A DNA stretch of 64,000 bases from JBCBWG01 sp038523925 (GTDB taxonomy: Bacteria; Pseudomonadota; Alphaproteobacteria; Rhizobiales; Hyphomicrobiaceae), in assembly GCA_038523925.1 (NCBI GenBank), contig JBCBIY010000001.1:248001-312000 (forward strand), read 5' to 3'. The notes below the pieces were generated by a model. The model was not told the origin of the DNA. It worked only from the letters and a program-made list of their open reading frames with translations, and ran no database searches. Both the position numbers and the translations under genes were made by a program. This document shows, piece by piece, positions 25,446 to 33,040 of this stretch (positions within the stretch are counted from its first letter, which is position 1; each line of letters opens with the position of its first letter).

Positions 25446-26426
25446 TCACGGCTCGCGAAGCGCCTCGCGCCAGTTATCGGTGAGCGGCTTCAACAGATAG
25501 CTCAGGATCGAGCGGCTCCCGGTCTCAATGAAGACGTCAGCGGGCATGCCGGGCATCAGACGTTTTTCGCCGAGGCGGGCCCGCTCGTCCGGCGTGATCA
25601 CCACGCGTGCGAGATAGTGAAACGACTGCGCGGCCTCATCACGGACGAGGTCGGCCGAGACGTGGCCGATGTTTGCCACGAGTTCGGGCGTCGTTCGCTG
25701 ATTGAAGCTCGTGAAGCGCAGCGTTGCAGTCTGGCCGGGCCGCACCTGGTCGATGTCCTGCGGCGCCACCTTGGCTTCAAGGCTGAGGTCAGCGTCTTCC
25801 GGCACGATCCGCATGAGCACCTGTGCCGGCCCGATAACGGCGCCAACGTTGTGGACCGACAACGCATGCACCCGGCCGGCCACCGGTGCACGCAGCTCCA
25901 TGCGTTCCCGATTCTTGGCAACGCCGGCGGAGTCGGCTTTCAGCTTGCCGATATCTCCGTTGAGTTCAGCGAGCATGCGCTCAGCTTCGATCACCTGCTT
26001 GCGGGGAATGAGCCGCTTCTCTTCGAGCGTCTTGAGGTTCTCGTACTCCTCTTTGAGCAGCTTGAGCTGTTCCGCCTTTGCGGCAAGCTGCGATGTAATC
26101 CCCCGTGCGCGCTCGCCGATCGCGTCTTCCGAAAGCTGCACAAGCAGGGCGCCGCGCTCAACCCGCTGGCCGTCGCGCACATGGATGGCCTGGATGATCC
26201 CGCCTTCGAGATGCTGAATGGCCTTCGAGTTCTGGTCGACGACGATCGTGCCGCGCGCGATCACAGCGCCACTGATCTCAAACGTTGCAATCCAGCCGAA
26301 CACGCCACCGACGAGCAGCAGGATCACCATTGCAGCCGTCGTCAGGATGCGCCCGACCCGTTGATCTTCGCGCGCAAGCGCCACGCCCGGCGGCAGCGCG
26401 CCCCCTGATGTCGCATCAGCTCGCAT
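25446..26426 (-). CDS. Type I secretion membrane fusion protein, HlyD family (short)
   Basis: This protein of 326 residues has one N-terminal transmembrane helix (about 27-48), then the lipoyl-like half motif KAIQHLEGGIIQAIHVRDGQRV and its return strand ELRAPVAGRVHALSVHNVGA, and the C-terminal pattern MPGMPADVFIETGSRSILSYLLKPL typical of type I secretion adaptors. The coiled-coil hairpin between the lipoyl halves is only about 75 residues (100-176), so the protein is about a hundred residues shorter than usual HlyD/PrtE adaptors. ATG 26426 overlaps the stop of the ABC gene by 11 bases. It bridges the inner-membrane exporter and the TolC-like channel. Confidence 0.92.
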   Translation of the reverse strand: MRADATSGGALPPGVALAREDQRVGRILTTAAMVILLLVGGVFGWIATFEISGAVIARGTIVVDQNSKAIQHLEGGIIQAIHVRDGQRVERGALLVQLSEDAIGERARGITSQLAAKAEQLKLLKEEYENLKTLEEKRLIPRKQVIEAERMLAELNGDIGKLKADSAGVAKNRERMELRAPVAGRVHALSVHNVGAVIGPAQVLMRIVPEDADLSLEAKVAPQDIDQVRPGQTATLRFTSFNQRTTPELVANIGHVSADLVRDEAAQSFHYLARVVITPDERARLGEKRLMPGMPADVFIETGSRSILSYLLKPLTDNWREALREP

Positions 26427-28998
26427 TGGCCATCCTCCGTCCGGGCGTCTTCTGAAGTTTCGCGACTGCCTGCAGCACCTCGCGCTTGTCGCCGAAGACG
26501 GCTTGCCGCCCGCTGTCGAGGACGAGCACCTTATTGAGGTTCTCAAGGCCCTTCTTGCGGTGCGCGATGACGATCACGGTCGTACCCGCCTGGCGCAGCC
26601 GCAGGATCGCCTGGCTGAGCGCGGCTTCGCCTTCGGTGTCGAGGTTCGAGTTTGGCTCATCAAGCACCACCATGCACGGCTCGCCATAGAGCGCGCGCGC
26701 CAGTGCGATCCGCTGGCGATGGCCGCCGGAAAGCACGGCGCCGCCGCGGCCGACGCGTGTGTTGTAGCCATCGCTGAGCGCCTGGATCATGTCGTGCGCG
26801 TCCGCGTTGCGGGCGGCGGCGATGATCCGCTCCGGCGGCGCGGCCGGGTCAAGCCGCGCGATGTTCTCGGCGATCGTGCCGTCGAACAGTTCGATGTGCT
26901 GCGGCAGGTAGCCGATGTGGCGCGCGAGTGCCGTAGCCGGCCAATGGTCGAGCGCTGCACCATCAAGACGGACGGAGCCGCGCATGTTCGGCCAGACGCC
27001 GACGAGCGCGCGGGCGAGCGTCGACTTGCCCGATCCGCTCGGGCCCATGACGCCGAGGCCATCGCCCGGCGCGAGTTCGAACTGGAGGCCCTTGAGCATC
27101 GGCGTCTGCATGCCCGGTGGCGCGCTATAGAGGCCGCTGACGGAGAGCGCGCCTTGCGGCCGCTCGAGGTCAAGGCGCTCATCTGTGTCAGGCGCGTCCG
27201 CGAAAGCATCGGCAAGGCGGGCCCAGCCTTGTCGCGCGGCTGCGATGTTGCGCGCTTGTCCCGCGACCTGTTCGACCGGCGCAAGCGCGCGCGACATGAT
27301 GATGGATGCGGCGATCATGACACCCGCTGTGATCGAACCGCCGAGCACGAGGTAGGCGCCGAGCGCGAGGATGGCTGCCTGAAGCATCAAGCGCGCGGAC
27401 TTGATCATGCCCGACATCGTCGACGAGACGTCGGCGACCTTGGTCGAGAGCAGCACCTCGCTTGCGTGATGATCGAACCAGCGCCGCGCGACGGGCTCGC
27501 GCATTCCAAGCGCTGAGACGATCTCAGCGTTCCGCGTGCCGGTTTCGAGCCAGCGCTCAGTCTCGGCCTCTCGGACCATCGCCTTTTCGACCGACCCGCG
27601 CGACATCGCATCCGTAATCAGCGACATCGCGACGAGGACCAGCCCGCCCGCGACGGCGAGCGCGCCAAGCTGCCAGTGGAACACGAACAGCAGCGCGAAG
27701 AACAACGGCGACCAAGGCAGATCGAACAGGGCCGCCATGGCTGGGCTGCCCGTCAGCCGGCGCACGTGGCGGATGTCTTTGAGAAGACGCACGCGCTCAG
27801 AGTCCGTCGTGCCATCGCGAAGCTTGAGCGATTCGAGGAACGCTTGCTCGCCGAGCAGGCGATCGATTCGCAGGCCGATCCGCGACAGGACGCGGCTGCG
27901 CAGAATTTCGAGCACGCCGAGGAAGGCGAGCAGCACCAGCGCGAGGCCGAACAGGACGAACAGCGTCGGCAGGCTCTTCGATGTCAGCACGCGATCGTAG
28001 ACCTGCAGCATGAACAGCGGCCCGGTCAGCATCAGCGCGTTGGTGATCAGGCTGATGAGCGCGACGCCGACGAACGCGGACCGGCATGATGCACGCACGT
28101 CGGCGATGGCGGATGGCGCAGGGGTGACATCTGCGCTTGCGTCAGCCGTGGCGGCACGCGGGGCGGCTGCGTCGACCTGTTTGGACCTACCGCGTCCCAT
28201 CCGCGCGCGGGCGGCTTTCAACACGGCCTTGCTGCCGGCTGGCTCGCGCGGATTGTCGTTGACGGGCCGAGCGGGTGCGGCCCCGCCGCTGGCAAACGCA
28301 GGGTGCGGCTCCGCGAAGCGCGGCGCGAGGCTGGCGAACGGTTGTCCGAAGTCAGGTGCGCCACCAAACGCCATCGGGTCGTCGGCCGGATCAGGCGCGG
28401 CCTCACGCGCCTCGCGCGCTGCATGGCGGGGTTCAGATTCGAGGGCTGCCGCGAAGGCCACTCCCGTTAAGCTGAGCCAGATGAAGGCCAGCCCGCCAAA
28501 CATTTGCAGCGTCGATAGCGCCTGCAACGGCGGGATGAAAACGACCGCGAAGACCGAGAGCCAAGTCGCAAGCGAGAGCGCCCCGATCGCGATCGTCATC
28601 GCGAGATCGCGCGTCGACAGGAACGCCACGTAGGGGCGTCTGACCGTCCGCATCATCGGCAGCGCGATCTGGTCGATGAGCACGGCATTCGTGCAAAGGA
28701 TGACGACCGCCCCGAGTTTGAAGATGAGCTTTGGTGGCAGAGCCATGATGTCGAACATTGTCGTCATCAACGCAGTGCCACTGCTGACCAGCAGGATGAG
28801 CGCGCAAAAGACCGTCGCGTGGATCGCGTCGAGTAAGCGTTGCGGGATCGGCGGGCCGGGCCTGAACAGCGCGCGCAGGGCAAGGCCGTCGCCCAGCAAG
28901 AGGCCCGCGACCGCAAGCACAAGGCCCACCTGGTGTGTGAGGCGGACCCAGTCGAGCCAGGTGTAAGTCTCAATTGAGACTGAGAGCGCGTCGAGCAT
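26416..28998 (-). CDS. Type I secretion ABC transporter with extra N-terminal membrane domain
   Basis: This 860-residue protein has three parts. Residues 1-185 hold five predicted membrane helices with His22 (RLTHQVGLVLAV) and His60 (LDAIHATVFCALILL), unlike any part of standard PrtD-type exporters. Residues 186-300 are a Pro/Ala/Arg-rich linker. From about 301 the protein is a PrtD-like exporter: FVGVALISLITNALMLTGPLFMLQVYDRVL, Walker A GPSGSGKST near 650, signature LSGGHRQRIALARAL near 753 and Walker B MVVLDEPNSNLD. PrtD proteins are about 560-580 residues, so the extra N-terminus is a real addition. There is no C39 peptidase domain. It lies between the RTX gene and the HlyD-family gene and should export the RTX protein. 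Confidence 0.93.
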   Translation of the reverse strand: MLDALSVSIETYTWLDWVRLTHQVGLVLAVAGLLLGDGLALRALFRPGPPIPQRLLDAIHATVFCALILLVSSGTALMTTMFDIMALPPKLIFKLGAVVILCTNAVLIDQIALPMMRTVRRPYVAFLSTRDLAMTIAIGALSLATWLSVFAVVFIPPLQALSTLQMFGGLAFIWLSLTGVAFAAALESEPRHAAREAREAAPDPADDPMAFGGAPDFGQPFASLAPRFAEPHPAFASGGAAPARPVNDNPREPAGSKAVLKAARARMGRGRSKQVDAAAPRAATADASADVTPAPSAIADVRASCRSAFVGVALISLITNALMLTGPLFMLQVYDRVLTSKSLPTLFVLFGLALVLLAFLGVLEILRSRVLSRIGLRIDRLLGEQAFLESLKLRDGTTDSERVRLLKDIRHVRRLTGSPAMAALFDLPWSPLFFALLFVFHWQLGALAVAGGLVLVAMSLITDAMSRGSVEKAMVREAETERWLETGTRNAEIVSALGMREPVARRWFDHHASEVLLSTKVADVSSTMSGMIKSARLMLQAAILALGAYLVLGGSITAGVMIAASIIMSRALAPVEQVAGQARNIAAARQGWARLADAFADAPDTDERLDLERPQGALSVSGLYSAPPGMQTPMLKGLQFELAPGDGLGVMGPSGSGKSTLARALVGVWPNMRGSVRLDGAALDHWPATALARHIGYLPQHIELFDGTIAENIARLDPAAPPERIIAAARNADAHDMIQALSDGYNTRVGRGGAVLSGGHRQRIALARALYGEPCMVVLDEPNSNLDTEGEAALSQAILRLRQAGTTVIVIAHRKKGLENLNKVLVLDSGRQAVFGDKREVLQAVAKLQKTPGRRMANAS

Positions 28999-29041
28999 TT
29001 ATGCGGGCCTTGGGGAAGGGCGTGTCGGGCAGAGGCGGGCA

Positions 29042-29072
29042 CTGGCCGGGCGCGCGAGGCGCACCCGGCCAG
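29042..29072 (-). terminator. Stem-loop between RTX gene and exporter gene, no U-tract
   Basis: CTGGCCGGG (29042-29050) pairs perfectly with CCCGGCCAG (29064-29072), and a smaller GCGC/GCGC pairing lies inside the 13-base loop. On the minus strand it comes 16 bases after the RTX stop, and no T-run follows. It probably stabilises the RTX message or reduces read-through into the exporter genes. Confidence 0.7.
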
Positions 29073-29087
29073 CGGTTCGTGGCAGCG

Positions 29088-32000
29088 TCAGGCGACGCGC
29101 GCCATGTCGTCGGCGGTCTCGGCCATCGCGCCGGTGTCGAGCGACATGTCATCGCCGCCATACGGTGCTGGCGTCTCAGTCGAGGCCGGCGTCGCAGCCG
29201 AATCCGACCCGTCAGCCGGGGCGAGTTCCGCCATCTCGGCCATCGCCTCGTCGACGCTGTCGGCAGAGACGGCACCCGGCAGCTCCTGCGCCCGGCCGAT
29301 CAGCTCGCCGATCAGATCGCCTTCAAGCAGATCTTCGACGTCGCCCGCATCGTCGGCGAGCGTCAGTTCGCCGGCTGCCGACATCGCGAACGTTTGCCCG
29401 TTGCCGGCGAAGTGGACGTTCTCGATGCTGATCGCGAGGTCCGTTTCGCCGTTTGCGCCCTGCACCAGGATGCCGCTGTCGGAGGCCGTGAACGTGTAGT
29501 CGTCCTCGGTCCCATCCAGCACCATCACGTCGAGGCCGCGTCCGCCGTCGATGAGGTCTTCCCCATCGCCGCCAATCAAGACGTCATCTCCGGCGCCGCC
29601 GTCGAGCACGTCATCGGCAGCACCGCCTGCAAGCACGTCCTCGCCACGGTTGCCGCGGATTTCGTCCTGCCCGAGGCCGCCGACGAGGATGTCGTCGCCG
29701 AAGTCGCCTGCGAGCAAGTCATCGCCTTCACCGCCCGACAGGAGGTCGTCGCCGTGGCCGCCGCGAAGCGCGTCGTCACCCTCGCCCCCCGTCATGCGAT
29801 CATCGCCCCAGCTCCCTGCGACGGTGTCGCCAGCCGCTGTCCCGATCAGAAGATCGTTGCCAACAGACGGCGCCTCCGAAGCCGGGTTTTCAGCCGTTGG
29901 CGTTAGCAGCTCGTCGAGCTTCAGCATGCCGCCGACTGGGTCTGGGTTGGGGTTTGGATCTGGCTCGGGATCAGGATCCGGAGCGGGGCCTGGATCAGGG
30001 TCCGGGCTTGGGTCTGGATCCGGATCAGGGTTCGGATCCGGATCAGGATCTGGATCCGGGTTTGGATCGGGATCAGGATTGGGCGCCGGATCAGGATCAG
30101 GGGCCGGATCGGGGTCGGGTGCCGGATCGGGGTCAGGTGCCGGATCGACCGGTGTCTCCCCAGTTGGCACGTCATCGTTGGATCGCATCAGCGGCGTGAT
30201 GGCCTCGTCGATTTCGTCAATCGTCTCGACGATGCCGTACGTCGGCTGTGCATTCACCGAGTAATCCGCGTTCGTGATCGTGTTGTCCAACACCGAGATC
30301 GTACCGAGCAGATCGAGGTTGTGCGCACCGCCGTTCGCGCCCTGATTGGAGCGCAGATGCAGAACGCTGTCGTCGGCCTCGCCGTCGCCGTCGGCATCCA
30401 CGTTCGTGTCGACCTTGTAGACCTCGGTCGTGTGGCCTTCGACGACGATGCGGTCGCCCTCGTCACGGTTGAAGTCCGTGATCGTGTCGTCGCCGATCCC
30501 ATCGACCCAGTGATCGTGGACGTTGTCGTTCTCGCCCGCAACGCCCATCCAGTCGATCGTCCGGTCGTTGTCGACGTGCTGATTGATGATGTTCTGCTTC
30601 GCGTTGATCAGTGTCTCGAAGCGGAACTCATCGGCGCCAGCCCCACCCGTGAGCGTGTCGGACGACGGCATGTCGGCCTGCGATGGGTAGAGCATGTTGG
30701 TGGCGGGATCGATCTCGCCGTTCGGGTCGTCACTTGCGTTGTAGTTTTGCGCGATCACCGGTTCCCGGTCGTCGGACCGGCTGACGAGGACGTCGTTGCC
30801 GTCGCCGCCGTCGAGGGTGTCGTTGCCATGGCCGCCGTCGAGGCGATCGTTGCCTGCGCCGCCAGCAACGGTATCATCTCCGTAGCCGCCGGACATGGTG
30901 TCGTTGCCGTCATCGCCCGCGAGCGTGTCGTTGCCAGCCCCACCGTCGATCGAATCGTCGCCAGCGGCACCGGAGATCGTGTCGTCGCCGACCGGCACCG
31001 GAGGTGGTGCGGCAGGAGCACCATCGAGCGCACCTGGGCCGTCGGAGGCGAGCGTTGCGATTTGCTCATCGCTCAGCGCATCGGCCGGTGTGTTGCCGCC
31101 CCAGAACCCGACGTCGGCGATCGCGCCTTCGAAGAAGTGTTGGAGATCATCGCCGAGCGACAATTCCGCGACGCTGCCTGTGTCATCGGCGATGCGCGTG
31201 TTTGCGCCGATCACGAACGGCTTGTCGTTGCCGAGGGCGTAGGCGCCCGTGTAGTCGCTCACGTTGGCTTCGCCGTTGCCTTCGACTTCCTGGAACGCGC
31301 TGTCTGGCAACTTCTGGCCGTCAAGATAGACCGCCGCGCCCGCGGCGCCGAACGTGACGGCGACGTGGTGCCACTGGCCTTCCGTGACAACGGGTGTGGT
31401 GGTCTTCCACGAGTGGTTTGTGCCGTTGCCTTCCCCTTCCGACAGCCGCACTTGCAGCTTGCCGTCCTCGACCACCATGATGTGGAAGTGGCCGCCATCG
31501 TCGGAATTCTTTTCATCCTTCGCGAGGATGGTCTGACGCCCGCCCAGGTCATCGGCCCGGAACGACGCCGTCACAGTGCCATTGAGCACCTGATAGGCGG
31601 CATCGTTGGCGGCATAAGCGAACGTGTCATCGCCGTCGAAAAGCGCAGCCGTTCCGCCGCGCGGGCCTTCCGTCGTCGGCACCTCATCCTGCAACTGCGC
31701 GAAGTTTGACACGAAGCTGTAGTAGCCCGCGTCCGAGATGTTGCGCGCATCCTCGAAGACGCCGCCTTCGGCTGCATCTAGCCGCCAAAACGAGAGCGGC
31801 GCATCAAGCGACGATGAGCCTGGCGTTAGCGGATCGCCGATCAGCGTGTCGGCGCCATCAGTGCCAGTTAGTTCGTCGTCAGGCGCATCCGTGATCTCGA
31901 CGGGCCGCGTCTCCTCCGAAAACTGCGGGCCTGGATTGGCGTTCAGCTCGGCGAAATCGACTTCGTCCTGGAACGGGTTCTCAGAGACGTTGTCGTTCGG

Positions 32001-32789
32001 GTTTTCGTCGCGCACGCCGTCAGGGCTTACCGCCTCGTCCATCTGCGAGACGTTCTCGATGACGCCGTAAAACACACCTGGCTTGATCGCGACGTCGCCT
32101 TGCTCAACGCGGTCGCCGTAGACAATCGCCTTGCCGAGCAGGTCATCATCATGCGCGCCGCCGTTCGGTTGATCGGAGCGGAGCTGGATAATCGATTCCT
32201 GCACGCCGTCGCCGTTGACGTCCTCGTATGAGATGTCGACCTGCGTCGTGTGGCCGTAGGCATAGATCTGATCGCCTTCCGCCTTATCGAAGTCGGCGAT
32301 AATGTCGGTGCCGATGCTGTCCGGCCAGTGGTCGTGCACCTCGTTGTTCTCGCCGGCGACGCCGTTGCCGGTCCAGTCAATGTTGCCGTCAGCGTCGGCG
32401 TTGCGGCGAAGGATTTCTTCCTTGCCGTTCAGGAGCGGCGTCAGAATGAACTTATCCGCACCTGCCCCGCCGACGAGGATGTCATCGGCCACGAACGGCT
32501 GGTTTGGATAGATGGTCCGCGTATCTGCGTTGACCTCGCCGTCGGGATCGTTGCCGGCGTTGATCTGCTGCGCGATTGCGGGCTCGCCAGCATCGGACGC
32601 AGCCACAAGCGAATCATCGCCATCGCCGCCGATCAGCAGGTCAGACCCACGCCCGCCATCCAGCAAGTCGTTGCCCGCACCACCATCAAGCCGGTCGTCG
32701 CCATATCCCCCGCGCAGCGTGTCAGCGCCGTCTTCCCCGGTCAGCGTGTCGTTTTCCGCCGTACCTGTTTTGATTTCACCGTTCGCCAT
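29088..32789 (-). CDS. Large RTX/LamG repeat protein, type I secretion substrate
   Basis: This 1233-residue acidic protein has no Sec signal. Blocks of RTX nonapeptides (GGxGxDxLx) lie at residues 10-65, 600-670 and 990-1075. A LamG-like domain at about 330-585 includes GQWHHVAVTFGAAGAAVYLDG. An approximately 190-residue module occurs twice (67-256 and 673-866) with shared DWxG...GENNEVHDHW and LRS-NGGAH-LLG motifs. A Pro-Asp-rich linker spans 881-951. The C-terminus is acidic and Ala-rich, fitting an uncleaved type I secretion signal. AGGAG lies about nine bases before ATG 32789. The neighbouring genes encode exporter, adaptor and outer-membrane channel. A surface adhesin or matrix protein folding on calcium is likely; no protease zinc motif is seen. 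Confidence 0.93.
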   Translation of the reverse strand: MANGEIKTGTAENDTLTGEDGADTLRGGYGDDRLDGGAGNDLLDGGRGSDLLIGGDGDDSLVAASDAGEPAIAQQINAGNDPDGEVNADTRTIYPNQPFVADDILVGGAGADKFILTPLLNGKEEILRRNADADGNIDWTGNGVAGENNEVHDHWPDSIGTDIIADFDKAEGDQIYAYGHTTQVDISYEDVNGDGVQESIIQLRSDQPNGGAHDDDLLGKAIVYGDRVEQGDVAIKPGVFYGVIENVSQMDEAVSPDGVRDENPNDNVSENPFQDEVDFAELNANPGPQFSEETRPVEITDAPDDELTGTDGADTLIGDPLTPGSSSLDAPLSFWRLDAAEGGVFEDARNISDAGYYSFVSNFAQLQDEVPTTEGPRGGTAALFDGDDTFAYAANDAAYQVLNGTVTASFRADDLGGRQTILAKDEKNSDDGGHFHIMVVEDGKLQVRLSEGEGNGTNHSWKTTTPVVTEGQWHHVAVTFGAAGAAVYLDGQKLPDSAFQEVEGNGEANVSDYTGAYALGNDKPFVIGANTRIADDTGSVAELSLGDDLQHFFEGAIADVGFWGGNTPADALSDEQIATLASDGPGALDGAPAAPPPVPVGDDTISGAAGDDSIDGGAGNDTLAGDDGNDTMSGGYGDDTVAGGAGNDRLDGGHGNDTLDGGDGNDVLVSRSDDREPVIAQNYNASDDPNGEIDPATNMLYPSQADMPSSDTLTGGAGADEFRFETLINAKQNIINQHVDNDRTIDWMGVAGENDNVHDHWVDGIGDDTITDFNRDEGDRIVVEGHTTEVYKVDTNVDADGDGEADDSVLHLRSNQGANGGAHNLDLLGTISVLDNTITNADYSVNAQPTYGIVETIDEIDEAITPLMRSNDDVPTGETPVDPAPDPDPAPDPDPAPDPDPAPNPDPDPNPDPDPDPDPNPDPDPDPSPDPDPGPAPDPDPEPDPNPNPDPVGGMLKLDELLTPTAENPASEAPSVGNDLLIGTAAGDTVAGSWGDDRMTGGEGDDALRGGHGDDLLSGGEGDDLLAGDFGDDILVGGLGQDEIRGNRGEDVLAGGAADDVLDGGAGDDVLIGGDGEDLIDGGRGLDVMVLDGTEDDYTFTASDSGILVQGANGETDLAISIENVHFAGNGQTFAMSAAGELTLADDAGDVEDLLEGDLIGELIGRAQELPGAVSADSVDEAMAEMAELAPADGSDSAATPASTETPAPYGGDDMSLDTGAMAETADDMARVA
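29937..30149 (-). repeat. Pro-Asp dipeptide repeat tract
   Basis: About 71 codons (residues 881-951) alternate Pro with Asp, Ala, Asn, Ser, Gly or Glu in a DPDP-rich pattern. The DNA is a low-complexity GGATCx/GGGTCx tract that could expand or contract by slippage. It forms an extended, negatively charged spacer between the second repeated module and the C-terminal RTX block. Confidence 0.9.
30192..30773 (-). repeat. Module copy 2 of internal duplication in the RTX protein
   Basis: This segment encodes residues 673-866: EPVIAQNYNASDDPNGEI, GGAGADEF, VAGENDNVHDHWVDGIGDD, GHTTEVYKVDTNVDADGDG, LRSNQGANGGAHNLDLLG and YGIVETIDEIDEAITP. It matches copy 1 motif by motif, including the preceding RTX block. 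The LamG-like domain lies between the two copies. Confidence 0.85.
32022..32591 (-). repeat. Module copy 1 of internal duplication in the RTX protein
   Basis: This segment encodes residues 67-256: EPAIAQQINAGNDPDGEV, an RTX turn (GGAGADKF), VAGENNEVHDHWPDSIGTD, GHTTQVDISYEDVNGDG, LRSDQPNGGAHDDDLLG and YGVIENVSQMDEAVSP. The same order of motifs recurs in the copy at 30192-30773. The two are similar in protein sequence but diverged, so this is an old duplication. Confidence 0.85.
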
Positions 32790-32916
32790 GAGGCTCTCCT
32801 GTCAGTCTGTTCGGCCGCGCTGAGCGGCGCATCTGTCCCCGAGGTGCGGCACACACCTTCTCCGTTCGCGCGCGCTCTCCTCGAACGCGCACGGCAGTGC
32901 CGGCATCTCTTGCTGT

Positions 32917-32947
32917 TGCCGCCGTCTCGCGCGTGGCGCGAGCGGCA
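32917..32947 (-). promoter_or_regulatory. Stem-loop in the leader of the RTX gene
   Basis: TGCCG-CCGT-CTCGCGC-GTG-GCGCGAG-CGGCA forms a 12-bp stem with one four-base bulge. It lies in the 251-base gap between the stop of the TolC-like gene and the start of the RTX gene. It could terminate the upstream transcript or structure the RTX 5' leader. The gap otherwise shows nothing I can name. Confidence 0.45.
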
Positions 32948-33040
32948 GTCTTTACGTGGGGACCGCGATCCGGCCCCTCGGTCGTGGCGCGATGCGCTGC
33001 GCCATGCCCGGTCGTTTGACGCTAAGACCTCGCCCCTGGC

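Noticed and set aside
29937..30149. Direct repeats that could suggest a CRISPR array or tandem non-coding repeat
   Set aside because: The repeat unit is six bases, in frame with a long coding sequence, and encodes a Pro-Asp spacer; there are no spacers.
30321..31709. A 462-codon plus-strand open frame inside the RTX gene
   Set aside because: It is antisense to RTX/LamG coding sequence; its long length comes from the repetitive GC-rich third positions, and its translation has no domain.
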